This document shows positions 34,811-46,116 of a stretch of 64,000 nt of DNA, one piece after another. Under the pieces are notes generated by a model. That model made no database searches. It was not told where the DNA came from and saw only the letters and a program-made list of their open reading frames with translations. The stretch's first letter is position 1. Every line of letters starts with the position of its first letter. A program made the position numbers and the translations under genes. This DNA is from Paramarasmius palmivorus (lineage: Eukaryota; Basidiomycota; Agaricomycetes; Agaricales; Marasmiaceae): positions 124,001 to 188,000 of the forward strand of contig JAYKXP010000014.1 of the NCBI GenBank assembly GCA_037176845.1. The letters run 5' to 3'.

Positions 34811-35848
34811 GAAGGGTCGTGAGTGTCAAGCATCAAGTTATAAAAAGCCGGCCGCTCGAGCAGGGACAGATTTTCTCCGAGTTTTCCGGGCCGATTACCT
34901 ACCTATATTCGGAATGACGCCAGCCACGACGTCGGGCGTCCGGGTTCAGTGGCAATTTGCTTTCTCCAAGTTCTCTTCCTCTCAATGCTCATTTCTTTCG
35001 TCATATTCTCCTTGCTTACAGTCGCTCTCTAGTTCATTTCTCTTATAGTGAAACCGACTCGCTTCAGCGCTCCTGCTCACTGAACAGCTGGAGCCTCGCA
35101 TCCGACGCGGGACCCATGTGTTGATTTACCTGGATGGGCCAGAATCTGGATCACCTTCGGTTTTGATATAGTTTAAAGTTCTGTCATCAGGATGTTGTCC
35201 TTCATTTTGCGGAATAAGGCACTATGAGGCACGACATCAGCACGCGATCTACTTGGTCCTGGGCAACGTTTCTTGCAATTATACAAGTGACTGGGCGTAT
35301 CAAGGTCGGAGAGTTCATGACCATACTTGCATTCACCCGGACGTGGATAGGACCAGATAGGACCGTGTTCTATCTGTTCTATCAATCCGTTGCTGTTGGA
35401 CGGGCGGTAAAGTATCACCGTACTAAATTTCAAGCTAGTGCCCCGTTGACTAGCCCGGAGTGGCTTAGTGGTTGCACGATCTCATGTCAGGAGATCTTAT
35501 CTTTCTTGAGGGCATGTCTCGGTCCAATACCGCCCAACGCCCATGGCAGTTTTACTTGGCTACGCGTTTCGCTGGGTGAAGTGCGGGAACGAGGCAACCG
35601 TGCTTTCAACAATCAACGATGTTCACGGTCCGTCGAACGTTCGAGTTGAGGTTATCGGGCTGATTTCCGAGTGAACTATGGGGACAATGTATCGTACAAA
35701 AAAATCGTGTGTTAATACACAAACAACCGTGGAGAGGCGGATCGAGACGAAAAACATCGTCCAGTACGCAATAATAGGCTTTAGGGGAGTTCGGGTCGTC
35801 GGCGCCACCACATTCGCTAATCGAAGAACATACGTACAAGAAACCCCC
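34811..35848. other. Intergenic region with a tRNA-like Pol III box pair
   Basis: No protein gene supported. The segment 35454-35535 carries sequences like the internal promoter of tRNA genes (see separate entry). The rest shows nothing recognisable. Confidence 0.4.
35454..35535 (+). other. tRNA-like sequence with A and B boxes
   Basis: TGGCTTAGTGG (35461-35471) fits the Pol III A box and GGTCCAATACC (35521-35531) is close to the B box, 50-60 bp apart. Between them ATCTC-ATGTCAG-GAGAT forms an anticodon-like arm. I cannot pair an acceptor stem, so this is not a functional tRNA as it stands; a tRNA relic or the head of a SINE is possible. Confidence 0.3.
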
Positions 35849-37156
35849 TTAACCACCTTTGTTGCCTTGCACCTTTCTCGTCAACATCCTCAACCTCTCC
35901 GCATTCTTCTTCCTCCTTTCTGTATCATCCATAACAAACTGGCCTCCTTGACTGGACGTAACACCCCTCATTGCACTTGGGGCGACCGTATACGTACCCA
36001 AGTTGGCCTGGGGAATGGAGACTGTATTCTTCTTGACCCTGTTCGTTTCGTTCGCCTTCGCTCGAGCGAGAATAGCTGGTAACTTCTCTCTCTGACTCTG
36101 GCTTTCTCCGTCCATAGATGTGGAAGCGATTGGTACGACACGATCCCTGTACGAAGCAGAACGTTTGATAATCGGCCGACTCCAGGTGCTGACAAGTTCG
36201 TCCGCGATGCGACGTACGTCGGGCTGCACGCGTTTGCACTTGGTGTAGAATAACACCAGAGGACCTAGACCAGATTCCTTGATGACGCTCGAGTCGATAA
36301 ACTCCATCTTGCGTAGTGCTTGGAAGAACTCTCTTTGAATATTGAGAGCTGGTAGAGATGTATCCGGTAGCGGCTCCAGCCATCTCTTCACTGCATCCAA
36401 CAAATTATTGTCTATGATTGACTGTGCGAGTGCTGACCTATGAATAGCATCAGTTCCATGCTGATGACCAACGAGAAGATCAACCTCACTTTCTCAATGT
36501 GTCCATGGCTTCAGGGAGTAATCTGAGCTTGGCAGTTGCGGGCAATTTTTCTTGGTTGGCCCTAATGTCCTCGTCGGCAGCCATGTTCATAGTTTCTCGC
36601 AACCTCGCAACCTCATCATCAGCGAAAGAGTCCAAAATCTGAGAATCCACATTCTTGCGTTTCTTGGGTCGAGAAGAGCGTTTGGATTTGAGCGCGGCTT
36701 CAATTTTCTGGTTGAGACGGATTTTGTTGGCTGTTCTATAGTCAGCTCTCTGTACAACAACATAGTATTATACAAAAACGCACCCTGCTCTGGAGGCATT
36801 TCACTCAAATCCGCCTCTGTATACTCTGGCTCCTTTCTCGTAGACGTAGTAGCCCGTTTTCTTTTCCTTCGTTCAGCTCCGCCGTCATCCCTAACCCTCA
36901 CTTTCTTCTTCTTCTTTTTAATAGCCTTTCCAGGCTCTCGATATTCATCCTCTCCTTCATCAACTCCGTCGTCTACATCAGCAGAAGGTGACCGTGTACG
37001 TTGCTTTTGCTGCCGAGAGACGTTGAGGTCTTCGTCATCAGACGAAAGTTCAGAGTCGGAACCACCAAAGATATCACGAGCGAGTTGCTTGTCCTGCATA
37101 TTCCATGAGTATTCGGCTATGTATTAACTTGAACAAGGAGAATATACCTCTGGCAT
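35849..37156 (-). CDS. IWS1: Transcription elongation factor Spn1/Iws1
   Basis: Nuclear factor that binds Spt6 and RNA polymerase II during elongation and nucleosome reassembly. Four exons give 382 aa: 37148-37156 (only nine coding bases, MPE), 36784-37093, 36490-36730, 35849-36437. The acidic/basic N-terminus includes DIFGGSDSELSSDDEDL and a lysine tract KKKKKKVRVRDD. The conserved core begins NKIRLNQKIEAALKSKR and continues LLDAVKRWLEPLPDTSLPAL, NIQREFFQALRKM, ESGLGPLVLFYTK and RIADELVSTWSRPIIKRS, the TFIIS-N/LW domain signature of Iws1. The C-terminus (MDDTERRKKNAERLRMLTRK) is the usual basic tail. Position 37094-37147 is the first intron, directly after the third codon. Confidence 0.92.
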
Positions 37157-37388
37157 GGTGGTATAGTAAAGGTGGAAGGTGATGGGAAATTTCAAGTCCA
37201 CCGCGTGGAATTATGTACGCTACTTCAGACTCAGACTCATTGTTCGCCAAATTCAAACAAGGCCACTACCTGCCACTGGGCTTTTCTCCATAGATTCACC
37301 TATAGAATCACAAGTGTACAACAGTACGTGATGTACTGACAATTTGCATTCAGCCATAAAGAATTACATTACAAATTTTGTTGTAGTC

Positions 37389-38280
37389 CTACTTAGTCTT
37401 GGGCCTGTCCTGCTTCTTACCATCGACATACACATCAACCTTCTCGTCATAGAATGCAACGAATCCGTGAATCGTGGCGCATTCCAGGTTTGGATTTTGG
37501 TACCACCAGACGATGTTCGAAACGGGGTTAGCACCGGGACTGGTGACAACATTATAATAGTTTGCCGTGCCCTGCATATATCATGTCAGACGAATTGGTG
37601 GCTGGAAGGTTGTACTAAACCGACCTTGTAAGGACATTTAGTTGTCAGTTCGGAGGGAACGAGTAAGTCAAGCCTGCAATCCGTCTTAGGGATATAGGTT
37701 CGAATAGGAAGTCCAGTTTCGTAAAGGAATCGTGGTTTATGAGTGTTCGCGACCTCGACGCCGTTCACCTCAACACGGACGTGCCGAGAAGATTGCAAGA
37801 CATCTACACGCTAACCGCCAAATGAGTTCAAGATAGAGATAAATGAAATATCATGGGACACACACACACCTTATAGGGATCCTTCGGATGAACATAGACC
37901 TCTTCATCCTCTTCGAACCACGCATCCATCTTCGCAAACTCGATCTTGATCAATCCAGCCAGCTCCGACTGGGTAAAGACTTTAGCCGCACTAGGTGCTT
38001 TGCGGTCGCCAACGACAATATCGTAGATCTCCTCTCCGTCGGAGCCGGTCTTTTTGCCTTGCAAGAACTCGGCTTTAACCTCTCCACGAGGGAAATAGTA
38101 AAAAGGGTAGTACGCATGTTCCCAGCTAAGAGAAGATCAGTGAAACGTCGTCCCTATAATGTGAGCGACCTACACAAGCTTCGCCTCGCGAGAGTCAACC
38201 ACGAATTGCCCGCCAAAGAGTGCGCGAACGCGCTTGAGGCAGATTTCAACGTGTGGTAGAGAGAAGAACAACGGGGCCAT
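37389..38280 (-). CDS. DUF427 domain protein (two repeats)
   Basis: Four exons give 243 aa: 38174-38280, 37870-38125, 37625-37810, 37389-37571. The protein is built from two copies of the DUF427 (PF04248) fold: the first is incomplete (VWEHAYYPFYYFPRGEVKAE). The second is complete with RVEVNGVEVANTHKPRFLYE, TGLPIRTYIPKTDCRLDLLV, TKCPYKGTANYYNVV and HGFVAFYDEKVDVYVDG. Two tandem copies are the common fungal and bacterial architecture. The biochemical function of DUF427 is unknown to me. No signal peptide is seen, so cytosolic. Confidence 0.88.
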
Positions 38281-39092
38281 GACAGAGGTTCCTTGCAGAC
38301 TTTGGGTAAGACATTGTATGCGTTTATATGAGATCTTGCCAGGCTATTTCGTCAGAAAGGAACTGGTGACCAGGTCGCTGACTGAGATCAAGAGAGAGTC
38401 ACGGACAGGTGACGAAAGGATCGCGATGACTGATACATGCACTGACTGATCCAAACTCTCACACGGACTTCCATCGGCACTGCTCTGCTGCAAATGTATT
38501 GGAACAGGATACCTCGTCAAGATGCTTAGGAATGCTAGGAATGGGGCCCATGGGGACTAGTATGCAAGTCTTCGTAGCGCACATGGGCTCAATATCGTGG
38601 GCACCCCAGGAAAATTCTGACGGGCTTGCTGGGTTCTTTTCTCCCAGAGTGGCATTGCAACTGAACACTCAGTCCTGGGCTACAATATTTCAAGAATTTG
38701 GCGCGATTCCTCCAGAGGAAAGGAATCCTTTATTGCGCCATTAACCCCGAGACAATCCCGAGACCCAAAAAGAACCTTTACCTCAAGCCACTCCTTCACT
38801 ATCCACTCAGTAATGGCCGGTAACCTGAATGGCTATTATTTTGGCCCCGGGGCCGCCATTATCTTCTGAAACATACGTGCGCGGCCCGATGAATGGGCAT
38901 ATCGAACGACCATTGTCCACAACCTTGCTGCTTTGATCATGTTTTCGCCGTATATGGCGATTCCTCTGTGGCACCTTCAGCTTGGACAATAGCGCGCAAA
39001 GACTATATAGGGCGCTCAGAACCTCAAGGTAATGCATCAGGCTTCTACTTTCTATCTCTCTATTCTCTTTTAGTCCTGGCGACTAAATCAAC
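38281..39092. other. Intergenic region upstream of family member C
   Basis: Divergent promoter region. It holds a 12-bp palindrome GGCCCCGGGGCC (38843-38854) and a TATA-like TATATAG (39004-39010), 83 bp before the start codon of the downstream gene. No gene supported. Confidence 0.45.
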
Positions 39093-40272
39093 ATGAACTC
39101 GTACAGCACTTCTTCCTATGCCACTTCTGGGACCCACAACTCATATCCTTATCCCAACGCACATGTCGAGTATGCTCCCGTCAACGGGTACATCTACGGG
39201 AATGGAAATACCCACTACCGGCAAGAGACCTCTGCTGTTTACGTGCATCATCAACAAACTACTATTTATGCTGGTCATGGATCGTCCATTTCGAACTCGA
39301 ACTATCCTTACCCAACACCAGTAACTTATTCCCGCCATCCAAGTAGTAATGTTGCACCACTCACGGACGTGAGGAACGCACACGGGGCACATTATGCTAC
39401 CCAACCCGCCTATGACGATCAGGTATGGCCTAGTTAGTTTCTCTTCCAATCCGTTGGCTCACGCGCCAATCTAGCTCGTCAAGCGAAACGGCCGTCGCAG
39501 CTCAATCAACTCTGGGAACCCATATCCCTATCCTGCGTCTGGTCGTCGGGCTTCTCAAGATGCGAGCAGCTCCCGTTCTACCAGGAAACCGTCCGTGACC
39601 TCGGATTCATCATGTGTCCTCAGGAATGCTACCGGAGGACCACTTGGGCCTTCCAACCACATCGCTCTGCCCCAGGATCCCTATTACGACGAGACCTTTA
39701 TGGCAAACTACATGGGCGGAGGACCTCGTCGACCAGCCATCTCGTTTCAAGTCAAGGGGTTCCCCGAACTGGGAGCGCGTATGTCTGCCGTCTTGGGACC
39801 AACAGATCCACCACTCGTCGGAAATGACGACAAGATCTTCTCGACCGATGGGTACAAGGAAATCAAGTTGAGATTACTGGTTCGTACTTGTTCATCTCGG
39901 TCGCCTCCAATTCAACTCACTTTTCTGATAGTGGCCCGGCTATTCGCGTTTGCCCTTTGAAAGACGCATCAAGACCCGCGATTCACAACTCACGCGATCC
40001 CATGCCTTACTTGTCATCGCGAAATCCATCATGGATTTCATCAAGCACATTCAGACGAATCGGATTCCTGTCGAACGTGGTTTCGAGGCCTACCAGGTAT
40101 CTTGTGTTGAGTTGACTTCTCGTGTCCCCCATCGCTTACGGTTCGTCAGATCCAGATTGACCCTCATAAGCCAGGTTTCACTGGCAACGAACTTTTCATC
40201 ACTGGTCTACTCCACCGAGGCGGAGCCAATTGGCAACCCGAAATATGGTGCCCTGTACAGTCCCGGAAATGA
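39093..40272 (+). CDS. Uncharacterised family protein, member C
   Basis: Four exons give 340 aa: 39093-39422, 39475-39879, 39932-40096, 40150-40272. Function not recognised. It opens MNSYSTSSYATSGTHNSYPY, a Tyr/Ser/Asn-rich disordered segment like that of member B (MNNYSTYDFTTDAF). The C-terminal domain contains AISFQVKGFPELGARM, WPGYSRLPFERRIKTRD, RGFEAYQIQIDPHKPGF and the family end LFITGLLHRGGANWQPEIW. Unlike members A and B it has three introns, two inside the conserved domain, so A and B may have lost introns or arisen by retroposition. Its 3' end converges with the glutathione peroxidase gene 119 bp away. Confidence 0.78.
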
Positions 40273-40391
40273 TACCACTCCCTTAATCTCTTCCAATTTT
40301 GTAGCGTTGTAGTTCGTTATTTATTAGATGTAGCCAGTAGGACCCTAATTTCGTAGCAATACAATTTGTTTATTCGCTCTTCCTAGATTCT

Positions 40392-41280
40392 TTACAGCAG
40401 TTTCGCAACTTCAGCGTCGATAGCTTCCGGTGTAGTAGTTGAGGCCCAGCGATGCACGACCTTGCCTTCCTTGTCAATCAGGAACTTTTCAAAGTTCCAC
40501 TACGCACAAAAGTTAGTCGAGCCCGAAGAATAATAGCGCGGGACAACGCACCTTGATCCTAGTTATACCCAAGATACCCGCCTTCTCGTTCTTCAACCAC
40601 TTGAACACCTCATTTGTGTTATCACCATTCACGTCTGACTTTTTCATCAACGGGAAAGTGACACCGTGATTGACGGTACAGAAATCTGCAACTCCAGCGT
40701 CGTCAAGAGGTTCTTGACCGCCGAACTATCGGAAGCAGATGAGAGACTATCATGATCGACCGAGGTTGATGACGAACCTGGTTGCAAGGGAAACCAAGAA
40801 TGATAAAGCCACGGTCTTTGTATTTGTCGTAGAGGGCTTGCAAGCCTACGAATGGTATGTTGAAGCGTGAGAGCATGTCAAAGTTAGATAGTTACACACC
40901 CTTGTATTGAGGGGTGAATCCACTGCAAGATACATGTGAGCCGACAAGCAAATGTACCATGAGACCGACACGTACCAAGCAGAAGCAGTGTTGACAATCA
41001 GCACGACCTTTCCCTTGAGGTCGGCAAAGTCAAAAGTCTTGTTACCAGGCATAGTAGCCTTGAGGGAATAGAATGACGATTCGGCCATGGTTGAATAGAG
41101 GTATAGGTGAGGTTTGGTATATGATCTGCGAGGGTGAGTCGACAGCGAGCGATTAAGAGGGGAGACTAGTGAGTAGAGATGTCGATGATGAAGGTTTTTA
41201 AATAACAAAGGCAGAGGCCTGGCCTGCAGAGATTTGCTGATGAATCTTTTTAGCTGGGGCGTGATCGCCGGGAGCAACAT
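40392..41280 (-). CDS. GPX: Glutathione peroxidase (thiol type), dual start
   Basis: Reduces hydrogen peroxide and lipid peroxides, in fungi usually with thioredoxin as donor. Five exons give 225 aa: 40976-41280, 40900-40922 (23 nt), 40778-40845, 40552-40725, 40392-40499. Family landmarks: [29 protein letters not shown] with catalytic Cys (not selenocysteine), [14 protein letters not shown] with the catalytic Gln and a resolving-type Cys, and [15 protein letters not shown] with the Trp/Asn of the tetrad. The first ATG adds ~65 residues rich in Arg, Leu and Ser with no acids, as in a mitochondrial presequence. The second ATG (MAESSFYSL, 41089) gives the usual ~160-residue cytosolic enzyme. Both forms may be made. 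Confidence 0.92.
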
Positions 41281-41356
41281 GGTGGTCGTAGCCGGAGGCT
41301 GATCAATACAAAAATCAGATCATGTCATTGGTATCACGGGCATTTCGGGTATCTAA

Positions 41357-44300
41357 CTACTCTGCAATCTCCTGTATACTCGTAAATCCCTCCCTGACTA
41401 TCGACCGAAAGCGCTGAGCACGTCTTCTACTCTTGGGAAGAGACAGGTCGAACTTGAGAGCTCTTAGCAAACTTCGGTACTGCGTGGGTTTACGAGAAAG
41501 CACAATGTGAAACGCGTGTGTTCCCAACCTATGAGATATTAGGCCTTTTATTGATAGTGAGCAGGAGATGGTTTACCATAATACATCTGCCTTCAGCAGC
41601 TTTATAGTTGCCTGGTGCTCCCGCGCTATCTTGCTAAGCGTCTTTCCTCGGATCGACGCGAAACAGTATGTGAGCATTTGTTTCACAGTCTCTGGGTGGC
41701 TTGAGATACTAGGTGAGCAAGGGAAATAAATTAACGAACCATGGACAAAAGATTTATTCTTCTTCGAATTGGTGTTCCAATAACGAAGGAAAGAGTGCAT
41801 CTTCATAGCTGCAATCAAGAAATTCCGATAGATATTCAGAAATACCGAACGTTCCGAGTTCAGCTCAGAGTCCGTGTATATGATATGACTTCGCGCTTTC
41901 GCAAGGCTAGAGAGAAGATATCATCAGCCGCGCATTGCTAATTCTTGACCACATACATCAACATCTTCCTCCGAAACTCAGACCCGGATTTACACCCTCT
42001 GTCAACCGTGAGGGTGTCACGCAGATCTGACGAGAATTTAGCACCGTTCAAGGGCTTGAGAAAGGATACACTCACGACCATCATAATACCGCGTGTGGTT
42101 ATCGGAAATTGACAAATCCTTCATATCAATCAAATACCCACACCACGGGAAGACTGTTGAAGAATTAGATGGTACACAAAGAGCTGGTTTTCTCATCACA
42201 CCTTTGTCTAAGGGTCCTGTAACGTTCATAATGTCTTCATTGTAGTCGAAATTCGTGAAAGTCTTGGCTCTGGAAATAAAACATCCATATTCCGGGTGAC
42301 CCTTGTTCATCATATCGACGAATGATCTGGCTTTTGCCACGCTAGTGCTGATAAACAGATAATCGTCCACATTTCTCAAGAGCACCTGGACTGGGTTAAG
42401 TCGAGGAATGTCGTCTGCATTTTGGAGAAGCTCACGCTTTCGGGATCCCTGGAATAAGCCCCAAACTGCCTTTCCAAATCTCCATAGAAAAAGGAACACA
42501 GGATTGTCGATAGCGTGGATCCTTGGGGAATACCAACAACCTGCCGGTAGTAGCTATCCCCGATCTTGTTTCATGTCAAAAAGTGCTTATCGGGAAACAC
42601 ACGGAGGTGCCTCACCTTGACAATATTCTCCGTAATATGCTGCTCCAGCAGTTGCAACACCTGTTCTCGGCTTTCCATGTTACAAGTGACCTAATACAAA
42701 TTCGTCAGCGGAGAGCTTTGGCCTTCGGCTTAATACGGACCTGATCCACGAAAATCGTATGACGAAGCGTGTTTGCAAGTTCAGTTGCGAACTTTACAAA
42801 GTGCGGGCTTTCTCCTACCGATAGGTCAATCAGCGCATGTAAGGTGAGGTTTACAGGAACATACCCTCCGGCCATGCTCGCTTTCGAAACATTGTCCTTG
42901 TCTTTCCCATTACACTGCTCACTTGCGTGTATTTATGGATCGTGTATGAATCCTGTTGCAAATTACGATCATCACATTCCGCACGACTGTGAAGCTCCTC
43001 TTACCTCTGACAGAATCTCTTTTAAGATGTTGAGTAACTTCGTTTGCTCGATGGTATCGAAGCAAGCTTGTACATCCAATTTCGCAAAGTATAGTCTCGG
43101 CCTATTCACGGTTGAGGATTACTAGGACCATGATTGAACGTGAAACGCAACATACAGCGAACCGTCAGCTTTTCGCGGAAGCCTCGTCTTGAATTCCTTG
43201 AACTTGGCGTAGTGGTCATCTACGCTGAAACATGCGGCGCCTAGTACCTCAGGCTGATTGGCCTGTATTCTATTAGATACCAGTAACCACCGATTGCGAA
43301 CCTGTTCACCTTTTCATACGTCAAGATCTGGAGCGCCGCTTGAAGTATCTTGTTAATGGACAGGTCAGAGGCCCAAGGATCGCTCTATGGCTATCGTCAG
43401 CATGGTGGACTTGTCGAACAATGAACATATTCACGGTTTCTATCTTCTGCTTCCTCCGCAGATTAACAATCGGTCGAACACCAAGCTCTTTAGGCAATAG
43501 CCTGACAAATGAAAAACCAAGCTTCCGTTGCTGTAGTATGGCATCTGCTTCATCTTGGGGTACCTTCTCGAATTTCTCTTCCTTCAGATCTCGAAGCAAT
43601 GGTGCACACAAGGTGTTCCAGTCGTCGTGGCGGAAGTATAGGATATGGTTCCGGTAGGCTGCGGATTCCGTGACATAGAAGGTTGTCTGCGGGGATGAAC
43701 AGAGGATGAAATGAGGCAATTATGTAAGGAATATGAATAACTGACTCTGAGCAAGGAAACGATGAATGAATCAAAGAACCAGAATAGAAAGTCTTCTAGT
43801 AGCTCCCTCCGTTTCAGCGTATCGGTGACCGGGACTCTCATCTGGTTTTTGCCGTCACCCGGGGGCATGAGCCATTCACATGCCGAGGTGCTGAAGTCTT
43901 GAAGTGCATGGTGAAGAGTGATCTTTTCGTATCGACGGGCGGTGATGAATGTCTTGACGTCTGTAATAAGAGCTCAGCTCCAAGGCAGCCTCAAGCCCAA
44001 AGATTGCCTACTCACGTCGAGAAATCACCTTGAAGTTGCTCTTGCTGCCCCAGAACGACTTGGGAATCACAGCATGTACCACTCGGATCACGAATCTGTA
44101 CACCTCTTCGTGGCTGCAGCAAAATTCTGCAAAGTGAGGCTTTCGCTTGGCCTCACGCTCAGCCTGCGTTTGCCCCATGGGGAGGATAGAGTTCCCTTCA
44201 GTATCTAAAGAATTGTTCGCTACCCTTGAATTCATTTGCGAAAGAAGCTTGTTCTCGGACATCATTTCCTGCACTTCCAATGTCAGAAGGCTTTGAGACT

Positions 44301-45830
44301 TCGACAAGTCCTACTTACGAGAATGACATCGCTGTTGAACTGAGATTTCTTCATCTAAAAGGTCGTCAACTTCTTGCATTGCACGAGAGGACTAGCGGGA
44401 GAAACACACCTTGGAAGGACAGCTCCCATCGAGTAGAAGTTTGTATTTACACTTTCCATGCCTCCAGATCAGCTTGTCCAGGATCGGAAGAACTTGCTTC
44501 AGACGTTTCGGAGTTTTGATTCTTTGCTTCGGTCCGCCGCTACTGGCCAGTTTCTGTTGAAGAACATTAATTCGAATAAAGAGGATCTATACTGGTCAAG
44601 CACCTCAATATCTTTATCGCGGTTCACGAAGTCTGGGACTTGATAGGCTTCGCGCTCCGAAAACTTGAAGAAGTGGAACGCGCTTGGTATGCCATATTGT
44701 CGAGGGAAGACGTATTTTGCCAGTCGTCTAGAATTTGCCTGTTGCATACGAGGGTCTGGATCTTGTTTTGCGTCTGTTTGAGTCTCCAGGCGATTAAGTA
44801 TATCTGAGATCAAGCATTAGCTGTTTCCATGCCTGTGTGACAGAGACATACGTGTAAATGGCAGTCCGATAGCAATCCGGTTCGATTTCTGGGTGTATAC
44901 AGGTCTCGCATAAAACATGCGCTGTCGAATTAGCAGAATTTGAACGGGAGAACGTCTGCATATACCATATTAGCAAAATCATTGCAATTGTCTTTCCATA
45001 GTACTCACTCAGTATAGACATCAGTCTTCCTCCGATCAGCAGGCCGTCGACCAGGATATATCTTTAATCTCTTCGCAGGCCGTTCGTGGGCATCGCCGAG
45101 CTGTCGTTTTCGTTTTCGGGAACCACTCGTAATATTGAAGTTGAGTTCTTGTAATTCAGGTTTTGGAAGCGAGTACAAAGGTTTGCCAGTCATTTGACAA
45201 AGACATCCGTTGGGGAGATTGGTGAATATGGAAGCCCTGGTTAAGAGATGGATCATAGCCGGCCGTCCAATGCTATAAGACGTCAGCCTTAAGTCAGCTG
45301 TAAAGAGTGGAGTACTTCACACTTGTAGCAAGACATTCCATTGTCGGGCGCTGAGGGCCGTAACAATGGTGTTGACAGCGAAGTTAATGACTCCTTGTTC
45401 TGTCATCTGTTTGCAACTTCAACATCTACAGGTATTCAAGATGATGGGAATGATCAACCTTATACCCCATAGTAAGCACGTTTGCTTTCTTGCTAGTCAT
45501 AATCATCTTCTGACACGTTGGGATGACCTACCAAACAGTCAGTCTTCTAATATCGCAGCAAGGGTCTCCACGTACTTCATCCATCGTCGCATTTTCACCT
45601 CTTACGGGAGCCAAAGCCTGGATCTGTTCATGAAGAGGAATATCGGACGCAACAAAGATTGCCTGGCTCAAGTCGCGAAACAATGCCCAGTCTACTTCAT
45701 CCAGTATTGACGTGTCTTCAGAGTTCTTGACAGGCTGAAAGTGTTGTACGTAGCACTCTAGACTAGAGACGAAGCCAAAATACTTCTTGAGGAGAGACAA
45801 GCTGGGAGAAGAGCTCTCCAGGTTGGACAT
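41357..45830 (-). CDS. TERT: Telomerase reverse transcriptase
   Basis: Catalytic subunit that extends telomeres. I join 22 exons into 1,128 aa: 45576-45830, 45459-45509, 45321-45406, 45009-45272, 44852-44955, 44604-44803, 44410-44553, 44319-44339, 44016-44268, 43746-43960, 43435-43686, 43302-43384, 43156-43269, 43005-43101, 42865-42952, 42741-42814, 42616-42690, 42436-42564, 42076-42385, 41957-42026, 41577-41906, 41357-41528. TEN-like N-terminus: NVLTMGYK, QVIGRPAMIHLL. RNA-binding domain: QRMFYARPVYTQKS, FVNRDKDIE, LIWRHGKCKYKLLLDGSCP. T motif: LLRTTFYVTESAAYRNHILY. RT motifs: 1/2 FVRLLPKELGVRPIVNL; A LYFAKLDVQACFDTI; B VVGIPQGSTLSTILCSFFYG; C LLRNVDDYLFIS; E FPWCGYLID. The three catalytic Asp are present (LDV, DD). 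C-terminal extension includes RDTLTVDRGCKSGSEF. The frame is intact throughout. Confidence 0.93.
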
Positions 45831-46116
45831 GGTGGTTAGAAGAAAAGGCGCGCATGTTGTTCTGAAAAGCGCCCAGCTCGTGTGACACAGAAACGCGCTG
45901 TCACACCTTTAGCCGATATCCGGCACGATGCTCGCTTCCGTGATTCCGAAGGATTCTCCCATCATGCACTCAAGCTTCGTCGCTTACTCTCTAGTCTCTC
46001 TTGATTCCAGGATTATATTTGCGACACAAATCCAAAAACCGAACAATACCTTCTTGGCGAGAACCTCCTGAGCATTGTTCTTATTCATACTTGTTGCTTG
46101 AGTCGGTTGGATCGAT

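Noticed and set aside
35461..35531. Functional tRNA-Asp (GTC) gene
   Set aside because: The acceptor stem cannot be paired and the T arm is incomplete, so it was kept only as a tRNA-like sequence.
38843..38854. Palindrome GGCCCCGGGGCC upstream of family member C
   Set aside because: Perfect but short, GC-rich and unique here; no evidence that it is a regulatory site.
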